A stretch of DNA of 64,000 nt from CBDAQA01 sp965198865 (lineage in GTDB: Bacteria; Planctomycetota; Phycisphaerae; Tepidisphaerales; Tepidisphaeraceae). The stretch is from contig CBDAQA010000014.1 of NCBI GenBank assembly GCA_965198865.1, positions 1-64,000 of the forward strand, in the 5' to 3' direction. Of the stretch, positions 7,699 to 16,760 are shown in pieces; position 1 is the stretch's first letter; each line of letters starts with the position of its first letter. A program made the translations under genes and the position numbers. The notes beneath the pieces were generated by a model. The model did not search any database. It saw only the letters and a program-made list of their open reading frames with translations, and had not been told where the DNA came from.

Positions 7699-9066
7699 TC
7701 AAATGCCGTACTTCTTCCTTCGTCGCCACAGCGTCGCCAGGTCGATGCCCAGCACCGTGGCCGCCTCGTCCAGCGACCGCGTGCGCGCCAGCACCCGGCG
7801 GATGTGGACCTCCTCGATCTGGTCCAGCGGGGCCAGGTCGCCCAGCGCCAGTTCCGCCCCGGCCGTCGCCTTCGACAGCGCATCGGGCAGGTGCTCCACG
7901 CCGACCTGCTCGGTCTGGCACAGGATCACGGCCCGCTCCACGACGTTCCGCAGCTCGCGAATGTTGCCCGGCCAACGGTAGGCCTGCATCACCGCCGCCG
8001 CCTCGGCGGTGAACCCGGCGATCGGCCGGCCGCGCGCGAAGCCGCGCAGGAACCGCTCGGCCAGCGCCGGCACGTCGGCCGCCCGCTCCCGCAGCGGCGG
8101 CAGGTCGACCTGCACCACATTGATCCGGTACAGCAGGTCCTCGCGAAACCGCCCGTCTCGAACGGCCGACTCCAGGTCGACGTTGGTGGCCGTCACCATC
8201 CGCACGTCGGCCCGGCGGGTCCGGTTCTCGCCCACCCGCTCGTACTCGCGGTCCTGCACGAACCGCAGCAGCTTGGGCTGCAACTGCAGCGGCAGGTCGC
8301 CGATCTCGTCCAGGAACAGCGTCCCCCCGTCGCACGCCGCCACCCGGCCCGGGTTGTCGCGCACGGCCCCGGTGAACGCCCCCTTGGCGTGGCCGAACAG
8401 CTCGCTCTCCAGCAGCTCCGGCGACAGCGTCGGCGCCGACACGACCGTGAACGGCATCGCCGCCCGCGGGCTCCACCGGTGGACGTGCCGGGCCAGCACC
8501 CCCTTGCCGGTGCCGCTCTCGCCGCGGATGAGGATCGTCGTGTCCGCCGCCGCCGCCGCCTGGCGCGCCAGCGCGATCGCGCGGCGCACGGCCGGGCTGG
8601 CGCTGTCCGATAAGTCGTCGTCCGCACCGGCCCCGGTCCCCTCCAGGCCGGCCACCCGCTGCTCCAGCGCCCGCATCCGGGCCACCCGCTCCACCACCAG
8701 CCGCACCTGCGCCGGCGTGAACGGCTTGGTCAGGTAATCCGCCGCCCCCCGCCGCATCGTCTCCACGGCCGTGTCGATCGACCCGTGCGCCGTGATGATG
8801 ACCACCCGCGTCCACGGGCTCTGCGCCAGCAATCCCGGGATCAGGTCTAGACCCGACGTGACCCCCAGCCGCAGGTCGACGAACGCCAGGTCGAACGGCT
8901 TACGGGCCGCCTCGGCCACGGCGTCGGACGCGTTGCTGACCGCCACCACGCCGTGGCCGTCCGCCTCCAGGCTGATCGTCAATGTTTTGCGGACGTTGAT
9001 CTCGTCGTCCACCAGCAGCACGGCCAGGTGTGGGACGGCTCGCGGTGTTGGAGTCGGGTCAGGCAT
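7699..9066 (-). CDS. NtrC-family sigma-54-dependent response regulator
   Basis: This 455-residue regulator activates RNA polymerase carrying sigma-54 after phosphorylation. It has a receiver domain (residues 14-125, phospho-acceptor D64, conserved K114), an AAA+ domain with Walker A GESGTGKG (182-189), the sigma-54-contacting GAFTGA loop (229-234) and Walker B GGTLFLDEIG (247-256), and a C-terminal Fis-type helix-turn-helix (about 415-455). It is divergent from a hybrid histidine kinase across a 209-bp gap. That kinase carries its own receiver, so it is a possible but unproven partner. The target genes cannot be read from this window. Confidence 0.93.
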   Translation of the reverse strand: MPDPTPTPRAVPHLAVLLVDDEINVRKTLTISLEADGHGVVAVSNASDAVAEAARKPFDLAFVDLRLGVTSGLDLIPGLLAQSPWTRVVIITAHGSIDTAVETMRRGAADYLTKPFTPAQVRLVVERVARMRALEQRVAGLEGTGAGADDDLSDSASPAVRRAIALARQAAAAADTTILIRGESGTGKGVLARHVHRWSPRAAMPFTVVSAPTLSPELLESELFGHAKGAFTGAVRDNPGRVAACDGGTLFLDEIGDLPLQLQPKLLRFVQDREYERVGENRTRRADVRMVTATNVDLESAVRDGRFREDLLYRINVVQVDLPPLRERAADVPALAERFLRGFARGRPIAGFTAEAAAVMQAYRWPGNIRELRNVVERAVILCQTEQVGVEHLPDALSKATAGAELALGDLAPLDQIEEVHIRRVLARTRSLDEAATVLGIDLATLWRRRKKYGI

Positions 9067-9275
9067 GGGAACTCAGTCGACCGTGAGAACCCGGATCGTC
9101 GTCGCCCATGCGTCGGGGGTCAACGTGTGGCAACCGGACGATCCGCGGCACAACATTTTTAACGAATTTGTGGGCCGCTTCATTCCGAAGATGGTTGGTG
9201 CCCGCGGCCATACGATTCCAGCATCAGACGGGACGGCCCCTAAATCAGGGTGCGTCCCGCGGTCGGGAAAGGGCA

Positions 9276-12086
9276 ATGGCGAACGGCGTGGCGACGGACG
9301 ACTCGATGGTGGCGCGGGTCGATGCACTCAACTGGGCCGCCACGCCCCTGGGCCCGATCGACCGCTGGCCCGAGCCGCTGCGGCTTGCGGTCGACCTGTG
9401 CCTCGCCAGCCGGTTCCCCATGTTCGTCTGGTGGGGGCCGGACCTGATCAACATCTACAACGACGCCTACGCGCCGATCCTGGGCCAGCGCCACCCCGAA
9501 TCGTTGGGCCAGCCCGCGGCCCAGGTGTGGGCCGAGATCTGGCCGACGATCGCCGACGACGTGGACGGCGTGATGACCCGCGGCGCGGCCATCTCCCGCG
9601 ACCGCGCCCGCCTCGTCATGGAGCGGAACGGCTACCCCGAGGAGACGTTCTTCACCTACTCCCACAGCCCGATCCCCGACGGACACGGCGGCGTCGGCGG
9701 GGTGTTCGGCGCCTGCACCGACGAGACCGCCCGCGTCTTCGCCGAACGCGACTGCGACCGCATGGCCGGCCAGCGCCAGCTCGCCCTCGACGCCGCCGGC
9801 ATGGGCTGGTGGCACTACGACCCCGCCACCGGCCTCTCCACCTACGACCGCCGCTACGCAGAGATCTTCGGCTTCACGGGCGACCGAAAGCCCAACGACG
9901 AGGTGCTGAATCGCCTCCACCCCGACGACCTGCCCACCGTGATGGCGAAGGTGGCCGAGGCGCTCGACCCCGCCGACCCCAAGCCCTACGCCGCCGAGTA
10001 TCGCATCGTCATGGACGATGGCACCATCCGCTGGGTCGAGGCCTACGGGTCGGCCACGTTCGAGGGCGAGGGAACGACCCGGAGGCCGCTGGCCCTGGTC
10101 GGCACCGTCGCCGACGTCACCGCCCGCAAGGCCGTGGCTGACCAGCCCCGCACCATCCTCGAGAGCATCAGCGACGCCTTCTTCGCCCTGGACCCCCACT
10201 GGCGGTTCACCTACATGAACCCACAGGCCGAGCGCGTCCTGGGCCAGTCGCCGGGCGAGCTGCTCGGCCGCGTGATCTGGGACGCCTACCCCGGCGTGGT
10301 CGGGACCGACTTCGAGCGCGCCTACCGCCAGGCCGCCAACGGCGGGACGGCCGCCTCCGTCACCGCCTACTACCCCGACCACCAGCGCTGGTACGACGTC
10401 CACACCTACCCCGGTCACGACGGCGGCGTCTCGGTCTACTTCCGCGACGTCACCGAGCAACGCAACGCCGAGGAGACCCTGCGCGAGAGCGCAACGCTAT
10501 TGAAGGCGATCAGCGACTCGACCGGCGACGTGATCTTCGCCAAGGACCGCGACGGCCGGCTCCGCTACGCCAACCCGGCCACGCTCGCCCTGGTCGGCAA
10601 GCCCCTGGACCAAGTGCTGGGCCGGACCGACGCCGAGTTCCTCGAGGACAAGGCCGCCGCCGCGCGGGTGATGGCCAACGACCGTCGCGTGATGGCCGAC
10701 GGCGTCGCCGCCGACGTCGAGGAGGCCGTCCCCCTGCCCGACGGCACCGCCCGCGTCTGGGCGTCGCGCAAGATCCCCTACCGCGACGCCGACGGCACCG
10801 TGGTGGGCCTGCTCGGCGTCTCGCGCGACGTGACCGACCGCCGGCTGGTCGAGGTCGAGCGCGAGCAGCTGCTGGCCAGCGAGCGCGCCGCCCGCGCCGA
10901 GGCCGAGCGCGTCGGCCGCGCCAAGGACGAGTTCCTCGCCACGCTCAGCCACGAGCTGCGCACCCCCCTAAACGCGATCATCGGCTGGGCGTCGATCCTG
11001 GCCGGCAGCGCCGCCACCTCGCCCCCCGACGAGGCCGACCTCAAGGACGGGCTCGAGACGATCCTGCGCAACGCCCGCGCCCAGGCGCAGATCATCGGCG
11101 ACCTGCTCGAGATGAGCCGGATCATCGCCGGCAAGATCCGCCTCGACGTCCAGCGGATCGAGCTCGCCCCCGTCGTCCGCGCCGCCGCCGACACCGTCCG
11201 CCCCGCCGCCGACGCCAAGGGCGTCCGCCTGCGCGTCCTGCTCGACCCGACCGGCGGGCCCGTGGGCGGGGACCCCAACCGCGTCCAGCAGATCCTCTGG
11301 AACCTGCTCAGCAACGCCGTCAAGTTCACGCCCCGCGGCGGGCAGGTGCAGGTCGTGCTCGAGCGCGTCCACTCCCACATCGAGGTCTCCGTCGCCGACA
11401 CCGGCGAGGGCATCAGCCCCGAGTTCCTCCCGTTCGTCTTCGACCGCTTCCGCCAGGCCGACGCCTCCACCACCCGCCAGCACGGCGGGCTCGGCCTGGG
11501 CCTGGCCATCGTCAAGCAGCTGGTCGAGCTCCACGGCGGCACCGTCCGCGTGGCCAGCCCCGGCGCCGGCCAGGGCAGCACGTTCACCATCGCCCTGCCG
11601 CTGACCGCCGTCCACGCCCCGCCGACGCCCGAGCCCCAGCGCCGCCACCCCTCCGCCGTCGACGGTCACGCCACCGCCGCGGTCGACCAGCCGAAGCTGA
11701 CCGGCCTGCGGGTGCTGGTCGTCGACGACGAGCCCGACGCCCGCGCGATGCTCAAGCGCCTGCTCGCCGACTGCGACGCCACGGTCCGCACCGCCGGCTC
11801 CGCCGCCGACGCGCTGGCCCAGATCGCCGCCGAGGCCCCCGACGTGCTCGTCAGCGACATCGGCATGCCCGGCACCGACGGGTACGACCTGATCCGCCAG
11901 GTCCGCGCGCTCGCCACCGCCGCCGGCGGCACGCCCGCCGTCGCCCTGACCGCCTACGCCCGGTCCGACGACCGCATCCGCGCCATCCGCGCCGGCTTCC
12001 AGGCCCACGTCGTCAAGCCCGTCGAGCCCGCCGAGCTGATCGCCGTCGTCGCCAGCGTCGCCAACCGCATCGCCCGGTCCGAATAA
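9276..12086 (+). CDS. Multi-PAS hybrid histidine kinase
   Basis: This is a sensor kinase of 936 residues from ATG 9276. The frame stays open upstream, but that part has no domain and an unnatural composition. Four PAS-like modules come first: about 20-150 (FPMFVWWGPDLINIYNDAY), 170-290 (GMGWWHYDPATG), 295-410 (ESISDAFFALDP) and 415-535 (STGDVIFAKDRDG). A HisKA domain follows (SHELRTPLNAI, phospho-acceptor His559), then HATPase with the N box LLSNAVKFTP, DTGEGI and GLGLGLAIVKQL. The protein ends in a receiver domain with Asp861 in VSDIGMPG. There is no transmembrane segment, so sensing is cytoplasmic, probably of a ligand, redox state or light through the PAS domains. The receiver may serve as an internal sink or pass phosphate on. 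Confidence 0.93.
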   Translation: MANGVATDDSMVARVDALNWAATPLGPIDRWPEPLRLAVDLCLASRFPMFVWWGPDLINIYNDAYAPILGQRHPESLGQPAAQVWAEIWPTIADDVDGVMTRGAAISRDRARLVMERNGYPEETFFTYSHSPIPDGHGGVGGVFGACTDETARVFAERDCDRMAGQRQLALDAAGMGWWHYDPATGLSTYDRRYAEIFGFTGDRKPNDEVLNRLHPDDLPTVMAKVAEALDPADPKPYAAEYRIVMDDGTIRWVEAYGSATFEGEGTTRRPLALVGTVADVTARKAVADQPRTILESISDAFFALDPHWRFTYMNPQAERVLGQSPGELLGRVIWDAYPGVVGTDFERAYRQAANGGTAASVTAYYPDHQRWYDVHTYPGHDGGVSVYFRDVTEQRNAEETLRESATLLKAISDSTGDVIFAKDRDGRLRYANPATLALVGKPLDQVLGRTDAEFLEDKAAAARVMANDRRVMADGVAADVEEAVPLPDGTARVWASRKIPYRDADGTVVGLLGVSRDVTDRRLVEVEREQLLASERAARAEAERVGRAKDEFLATLSHELRTPLNAIIGWASILAGSAATSPPDEADLKDGLETILRNARAQAQIIGDLLEMSRIIAGKIRLDVQRIELAPVVRAAADTVRPAADAKGVRLRVLLDPTGGPVGGDPNRVQQILWNLLSNAVKFTPRGGQVQVVLERVHSHIEVSVADTGEGISPEFLPFVFDRFRQADASTTRQHGGLGLGLAIVKQLVELHGGTVRVASPGAGQGSTFTIALPLTAVHAPPTPEPQRRHPSAVDGHATAAVDQPKLTGLRVLVVDDEPDARAMLKRLLADCDATVRTAGSAADALAQIAAEAPDVLVSDIGMPGTDGYDLIRQVRALATAAGGTPAVALTAYARSDDRIRAIRAGFQAHVVKPVEPAELIAVVASVANRIARSE

Positions 12087-12101
12087 GCCGGCCCGCACGC
12101 T

Positions 12102-13505
12102 TCAGCGAGCACGGAACCGCACCGTCACCTCAAACCATCCCTCGGCCCCCAACGCCGCATCAACGCTCGCCCCCATCGCCCGGCAGTACGCCTCGACCAG
12201 CGACAACCCCAGCCCCACATGCTCGGCCCCGGTCCGCGCCGCCGACTTCCGCCAGAACGGTTCGAACAGTCGCGGCAGGTCTTCCGGCACCAGCGCGTCG
12301 CACGTGTTGCCGACCCGCACTTCAGCCCCGACGACCCCGACCCGAACCCGCCCCCGGCCGGTCGCGTGGTCCACCGCGTTCCCCAACAGGTTCCGCAGGA
12401 TGACCGCCAGCATCTCCGCGTCGACGCGCGCCTCACCCGCCCCAGCCGTGTCAACGTTCACCGACAGCCCCCGGGCCACCGCGACCGCTTCCACCTTCGC
12501 CCACGCCCCGTTCACCGCCGCCCCCAGCGGCGCGACCTGGAGGCGCGGCACCTCTACGCCCGCCTGCACCCGGCCCATCGACAGCATCGCCTGCACCATC
12601 CGCCCCATCTCGACCGCAATCGCCTGCGCCTCGGCCACGGCGGCGGTCGGGTCGTCCGACCCGCGCAGCGTCACCTCGCACAGCGACCGCAGCTCCGCCA
12701 CCGGCGTCCGCAGCTCGTGCGCGACCGCCGCCGAGAACCGCCGCTCGCGCGCGAACGCCGACTGCAGTCGGTCCAGCAGGTCGTTCAGCTTCGACGCGAT
12801 CGGCCGCAGCTCCGCCGGCAGCGCGTCGCCCGCGGCGAACCGCGCGTCCAGCGAGTCGGGCCCGATCCGGTCGGCCAGCCGCGACACGTCCGCCAGCGGC
12901 CGCAGCCCGCGGCGCACGGTCAGCGTCACGATCGCCAGGATCCCGAACACGACGATCGCCGCCGCGAACAGCAGCCCGCTCAGCAGCACCGCCAGCGTCT
13001 GGTCCTCCAGCCGCCGGTCGTGCCAGACGACCAGCGTCAGCAACTCCGCCGGCCGGGTCGTCGGCTGACGCCGCGGGGCGTCGAACTCGTCCTCGTCCTG
13101 CGACGCGGTGAACGTCACCTGCGTGACCCGCCCGGTCGCCCCGTCCGGCAGCGTCGCGTCGGCGAACGGCTTGCGGCGGCCGTCCAGCCGCCGCAGCGGC
13201 ACCTGGTCCCTCGACCCCGGCACGACCCGGGCCAACGTGCGCCCGTCGGCCCGCCAGATCTGGAACGCGAACGGTCCCCCCCGACGCGTCGTCGCCGTCG
13301 CCTCGGCCATCCGCAGGTGCGGCTGGCCGTCGTCCTCCAGGTGCACGTCGGCCGCGATCGCGTCGGCCCTCGCCGCCAGCGCCGCGTCGATCCCGTGCTC
13401 CAGCGCCTCCTCCACGTACCCGTACAGCCCCGCCCCCGCCGCGCCCGCCAGCACCAGCACCCCGGCCGTCAGCGAGAGGACGAGTTGGGCGCGGATGGAA
13501 CGCAT
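12102..13505 (-). CDS. Membrane-bound sensor histidine kinase (EnvZ/QseC type)
   Basis: This 467-residue kinase has transmembrane segments at about 8-30 and 171-197 flanking a periplasmic sensor of about 140 residues. A HAMP region (198-250) follows, then HisKA with AVAHELRTPVAEL (His263), and an ATPase domain with RNLLGNAVDHA (Asn376) and a terminal GLGLSLVEAY. The G1 box is weak: the usual DxGxG is replaced by VRVGNTCDALVPEDL. This is seen in some kinases of this class and need not mean loss of activity. It lies 20 bp downstream of its cognate OmpR-type regulator. Its position at the end of the efflux gene run suggests that it senses an envelope or metal/drug signal. Confidence 0.92.
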   Translation of the reverse strand: MRSIRAQLVLSLTAGVLVLAGAAGAGLYGYVEEALEHGIDAALAARADAIAADVHLEDDGQPHLRMAEATATTRRGGPFAFQIWRADGRTLARVVPGSRDQVPLRRLDGRRKPFADATLPDGATGRVTQVTFTASQDEDEFDAPRRQPTTRPAELLTLVVWHDRRLEDQTLAVLLSGLLFAAAIVVFGILAIVTLTVRRGLRPLADVSRLADRIGPDSLDARFAAGDALPAELRPIASKLNDLLDRLQSAFARERRFSAAVAHELRTPVAELRSLCEVTLRGSDDPTAAVAEAQAIAVEMGRMVQAMLSMGRVQAGVEVPRLQVAPLGAAVNGAWAKVEAVAVARGLSVNVDTAGAGEARVDAEMLAVILRNLLGNAVDHATGRGRVRVGVVGAEVRVGNTCDALVPEDLPRLFEPFWRKSAARTGAEHVGLGLSLVEAYCRAMGASVDAALGAEGWFEVTVRFRAR

Positions 13506-13521
13506 GGCGGTGCCCGTGCCC

Positions 13522-13588
13522 CCGTTTAGCGACGGCCCGGAGGGCCGGCCACACCTTGGTGCCGGCCCGCCGGGCCCTCGCCGGACGG
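13522..13588. repeat. Inverted repeat family A, second copy, overlapping the response regulator 3' end
   Basis: The arms 13522-13549 and 13561-13588 pair over 28 bp with five mismatches, and the left arm is nearly the same sequence as that of the 1600-1666 copy. The element encodes residues 224-243 of the response regulator on the minus strand and supplies its TAA stop (13526-13528). Confidence 0.8.
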
Positions 13589-14257
13589 GTCCAGTGCCAG
13601 CACGTACCCCACGCGCCGCCGCGTGACGATCAGCGACGGCTCGCCGGGCCGGTCGATCTTGCGCCGCAGGGCGCACACGGCCGAATCGACCACGTTGCTC
13701 ATCGGCTCCGTCCGGTCGTCGTAGATGTGCGCCTCGATGTCGGACCGCGTCACCACCTGCCCCGCCCGGGCGGCAAGGAACTCCAGCAGCGCGTACTCCC
13801 GCGGCAGCAGCGGGATCACCGCCTCGCCCCGCCGCACCGTGCGGGCGGCACCGTCGACCGCCAGGTCGCCCACGCGCAGCACCGGTCCCTTCCGCCCCGC
13901 CTGCCGCCGGCCCAGCGCCTCGATCCGGGCCAGCAGCTCGTCGAACGCGAACGGCTTCACCAGGTAGTCGTCCGCCCCGGCCCGCAGGCCGGTCACGCGG
14001 TCGTCCACCGTGTCCCGGGCCGTCAGCAGCAGCACGTGCGTGTCGCGCCCGTTGCCGCGCAGCTCGCGCAGCACCGAGAGCCCGTCGAGCCCCGGCAGCA
14101 TGATGTCCAGCACGACCACGTCGTAGTCGGTCCCCATGGCCCGCCACAGCGCGTCGGCACCGTTGCCCGTCACGTCGACCGCGTACCCCGCCCGCCGCAG
14201 GCCGGTGCCCAGCGACCGCTGCAACCGCTCGGAGTCCTCGGCCAGCAACAGTCGCAT
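13526..14257 (-). CDS. OmpR/PhoB-family response regulator
   Basis: This 243-residue regulator has a receiver domain (D51 in VVLDIMLPG, K101 in YLVKPF) and a winged-helix DNA-binding domain (about 127-220, with PREYALLEFLA and the final RRVGYVL). In most relatives the protein ends a few residues after GYxL. Here a 20-residue tail (GEGPAGRHQGVAGPPGRR and neighbours) is encoded by the family A palindrome, which also provides the stop codon. It is paired with the kinase 20 bp downstream. Upstream on the same strand lies the PepSY-like gene, a common target of such pairs. Confidence in the family is high; the tail's effect is unknown. Confidence 0.93.
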   Translation of the reverse strand: MRLLLAEDSERLQRSLGTGLRRAGYAVDVTGNGADALWRAMGTDYDVVVLDIMLPGLDGLSVLRELRGNGRDTHVLLLTARDTVDDRVTGLRAGADDYLVKPFAFDELLARIEALGRRQAGRKGPVLRVGDLAVDGAARTVRRGEAVIPLLPREYALLEFLAARAGQVVTRSDIEAHIYDDRTEPMSNVVDSAVCALRRKIDRPGEPSLIVTRRRVGYVLALDPSGEGPAGRHQGVAGPPGRR

Positions 14258-14281
14258 GGGGCATCCACATCGGTGCGCGAC

Positions 14282-14309
14282 GAAGCCCCGCATGTCCAAG
14301 CGGGGCTCC
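14282..14309 (-). terminator. Hairpin between PepSY-like gene and response regulator
   Basis: GAAGCCCCGC (14282-14291) pairs with GCGGGGCTCC (14300-14309), with an 8-nt loop. It lies after the PepSY-like gene's stop and before the regulator's start, both on the minus strand. A near-identical stem is at 23284-23311. No T-tract follows, so it may be an attenuator or a repeat and not a strong terminator. Confidence 0.4.
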
Positions 14310-14327
14310 ATCAGTCTAACCGTTCAC

Positions 14328-14774
14328 TCACTTCTTCTCGGCCGGCTTCTTCTCGTCCTTCTCGTCGTCTCCGTCGTCGTCCACCTTCTTGCTGATGAAC
14401 TTGCCATCCACGGAGATGTTCACGTCGTAGGTCATCCCGCCGACCTTCACGTCGAAGCCGTACATGATCTTCCCGTGCTTGGCCTCCAGCTCCGACTCGG
14501 TGATCTTCCCGCCGGGGCACTCCTTCATCACGGCGTCAATCACGGCCTGCGGCACCATCGCCATCGGCACGTCGGTCTCGACCTCCTTCTTCTTTTCCTT
14601 CTTCTCGTCCTTCTCGTCGTGCTTCTTGTCGTCCTTCTCGTCCTCGTCCGACGCGACGGTGGTCACCACCAGCGCGAGCGGGGGCACCACCGGCGCGGCG
14701 AACGACCGGGCCACGGGCCCCGCGATCAACAGCCCGGCAACGGCCAGGCCCAGCAGCGTCTTGCGATCCAGCAT
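14328..14774 (-). CDS. Secreted PepSY-like domain protein
   Basis: This 148-residue protein starts at 14774 with a signal peptide (LDRKTLLGLAVAGLLIAG, cleavage near SFAAP). A charged low-complexity linker follows, built of D, E and K only (about residues 44-66). The C-terminal domain VPQAVIDAVMKECPGGKI...YGFDVKVGG...VNISVDGKFISKK matches the PepSY-like family (lP.aV..ai...pg..I...e...g...Yev...g....v.vd.dGk). These proteins are periplasmic and often encoded next to OmpR-type two-component systems, as here. Family members may modulate a protease or a sensor. Ends in a lysine/glutamate-rich tail. Confidence 0.75.
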   Translation of the reverse strand: MLDRKTLLGLAVAGLLIAGPVARSFAAPVVPPLALVVTTVASDEDEKDDKKHDEKDEKKEKKKEVETDVPMAMVPQAVIDAVMKECPGGKITESELEAKHGKIMYGFDVKVGGMTYDVNISVDGKFISKKVDDDGDDEKDEKKPAEKK

Positions 14775-14867
14775 CGGAATCTCCTTCGGCATCTCGCGAT
14801 GGCACCATCGCCACCGTGATGCGCCCAACCTACGAAACCGAACATGACGATACCGTGACCGCGCCGG

Positions 14868-15890
14868 TCACTTGCCAGCGACGACCGCGATCATGAACGA
14901 GTCGGGCTTCACCGTCGCCCGCCTCTCGCCCGCCTTCAGCGGGTTCATCTCGGCCGTCGGCAGGTAGATCGTGTGCGTCGCCGGGTCGACCGCCATCGTC
15001 CGCGCCCCCTTCGGCGTCTGCACGGTCTGCGTCACCTCGAACTTGCCCGGCGACGTCTCCTTCGCCACGGTAAGCGTTCCGTCCCCGCAGCTGGCGAATG
15101 CCTCGCCCGTGCCGGGGTCGAACCCGCAGGCGTCGTTCCCCGCGCCCATCGGCAGCTCGGCCAGCACCTTCCCGTCGGCGGTCGACATCACGACCAGCTT
15201 CTTGTTCCGCCGGCACCCGACGAACAGCCGGCCGTGCTCGGCGTCGATCGCCAGCCCCGTCGGTGCCTCGCCGGTCCCGGTCGGGTACCGGGCCGTCACC
15301 TTGAGCGCCTTGAGGTCGACCACCGCGATCTCGTTCTTGTCGTTCACGCAGACGTACGCCATCCCCTTGCCGTCGGCGGCCAGGAACTCCGGCTTGCCGC
15401 CGAGGTCGACCGTGTCGGCATGCGCCGACTTGGGGTCGGCCGACGCGTCGAGCACGACCAGCTTCTCCGCGTCGCCGCACGTCGCCAGCACCTTGTTCGT
15501 GCCGGCGTCGTAGACCTCCCCGTCGGCATCCTCGGCCGTGGCGATGGTCGCGATGACCGCGCCGTCCTTCAGGTCGAACGCCACGATCGTCGCGCCCTTC
15601 CCGTCCGTGACGAAGCCGCGACCCACGCTTGGCACCGCCACCACGCCGTGCGAGCCCAGCTGGCCCGGCACGTCGAACAGCACCTGGTCGGTGGTCAGGT
15701 CGATCGCCTGCGTGTGGGTCGACCGCGTCACGTACAGCCGCTTGGCCGCAGGGTCGACGCTGACGTAGTCCCACCGGCCAGGCCCGCCGATGTGGATCTG
15801 CTTCGTCACGGCGTACGGTTCGGCGAACGCCGGGGCGGCGGCGAACAGCGTGGCGGCGAGGGCGAGGAGCTTCGTGGTGCGCGTCTTCAT
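14868..15890 (-). CDS. Secreted YncE-like (YVTN) beta-propeller protein
   Basis: This 340-residue protein has a signal peptide ending in AAPAFA. About seven repeats follow, each reading like a strand pair around xDPxxxRLYVT, AVPSVGRGFVTD, LATCGDAEKLVVLD, LAIDAEHGRLFVGC and MAVDPATHTIYLPT. This is the YncE/YVTN-type beta-propeller fold. It starts 4 bp after the pilin-like gene stop, so the two are certainly co-transcribed. In other bacteria such propellers are found beside RND efflux genes and PAP2 phosphatases, matching the neighbours here. Its ligand is unknown; binding of a metal or cofactor is an inference only. Confidence 0.85.
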   Translation of the reverse strand: MKTRTTKLLALAATLFAAAPAFAEPYAVTKQIHIGGPGRWDYVSVDPAAKRLYVTRSTHTQAIDLTTDQVLFDVPGQLGSHGVVAVPSVGRGFVTDGKGATIVAFDLKDGAVIATIATAEDADGEVYDAGTNKVLATCGDAEKLVVLDASADPKSAHADTVDLGGKPEFLAADGKGMAYVCVNDKNEIAVVDLKALKVTARYPTGTGEAPTGLAIDAEHGRLFVGCRRNKKLVVMSTADGKVLAELPMGAGNDACGFDPGTGEAFASCGDGTLTVAKETSPGKFEVTQTVQTPKGARTMAVDPATHTIYLPTAEMNPLKAGERRATVKPDSFMIAVVAGK

Positions 15891-15894
15891 GGGA

Positions 15895-16701
15895 TCAGTC
15901 GTCCGTGGGCAGGAGGATGGTATCGGTCGCGTCGGTCGGGCTCCGCTCGACGGTCGGCGGGGTCCCGGTCTTGGCCGTGTAGATGTTGTCGCGCCCGACG
16001 CCGACGAACGGCGTCGGCTCGTACTTGACGTGCCCGTCAGCATACAGCACGTTCTGCCCCTCGCGCTCGTGGTTGGCGCTGTTCGCCTGCTCCATGTCGC
16101 GGCCGGGGCTGTTGGCGCTGGGGCCGTAGACGTCGTCGTTCCCCTCGCCCCGGCCCGGGTTCTTGTCGGCCCCGATCGGGACGGTGACCCCCAGCCGCGA
16201 CGTGAGCGAGTACCCGTTCGCCGCCGCCGCGACGTTCGGGTACGGGTTGGCGAAGCTGTAGGCGAGGTTCTGCTTCTGGTCGGTGAAGTTCGACCGCCCG
16301 GACGGGTCGGCCGGGTCGGCGACGAAGCTCGTCTCGTCGTTGTACGGGCAGATGAACAGCACCGGCGGCAGCCGCTCGACGCGCATGAGCAGGAACACCC
16401 CCGCCGTCACGTCGTTGGGCGCGACGGCGGTCCCCGGCGTGAACGGGTCGGCGGCGGTGGTGCCGGTCCCCTTGACCGGCGCGTCGGCCGTGGTCGGGTC
16501 GTACCGCGTGCGCGGCCAGTAGCCGTGGTTCTCGTTCTCGTAGGTCGACAGCGCCAGCCCGATCTGTCGCAGGTTGCTGGCGCACTTGTCGATGTACGCC
16601 TTGTGCCGCACGTGCTCGGTGGCGGGCAGCAGGATCGCCAGCAGCACGCCGATGATGGCGATGGCGACCAACAGCTCGATCACGGTGAAGGCTCGTCGCA
16701 T
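15895..16701 (-). CDS. Pre-pilin-like protein with N-terminal methylation motif
   Basis: This 268-residue protein opens with the type IV prepilin motif MRRAFTVIELLVAIAIIGVL (cleavage after A or F, E at +5) and the KCASNLRQIGLALSTYENENHGY helix that follows in planctomycete pseudopilins. Near the end is QNVLYADGHVKYE, the ADGHV signature typical of planctomycete DUF1559-like proteins. These are very numerous in the phylum and probably form type II secretion-related filaments. It lies 59 bp downstream of the RND pump gene and 4 bp upstream of the beta-propeller gene. Its presence inside an efflux gene run is unusual. Confidence 0.88.
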   Translation of the reverse strand: MRRAFTVIELLVAIAIIGVLLAILLPATEHVRHKAYIDKCASNLRQIGLALSTYENENHGYWPRTRYDPTTADAPVKGTGTTAADPFTPGTAVAPNDVTAGVFLLMRVERLPPVLFICPYNDETSFVADPADPSGRSNFTDQKQNLAYSFANPYPNVAAAANGYSLTSRLGVTVPIGADKNPGRGEGNDDVYGPSANSPGRDMEQANSANHEREGQNVLYADGHVKYEPTPFVGVGRDNIYTAKTGTPPTVERSPTDATDTILLPTDD

Positions 16702-16760
16702 GGTGCCGCGGAGCGTACGGGCGGAACATGACGGCAACGTGACGCCGGTCCCGCGCGGGT

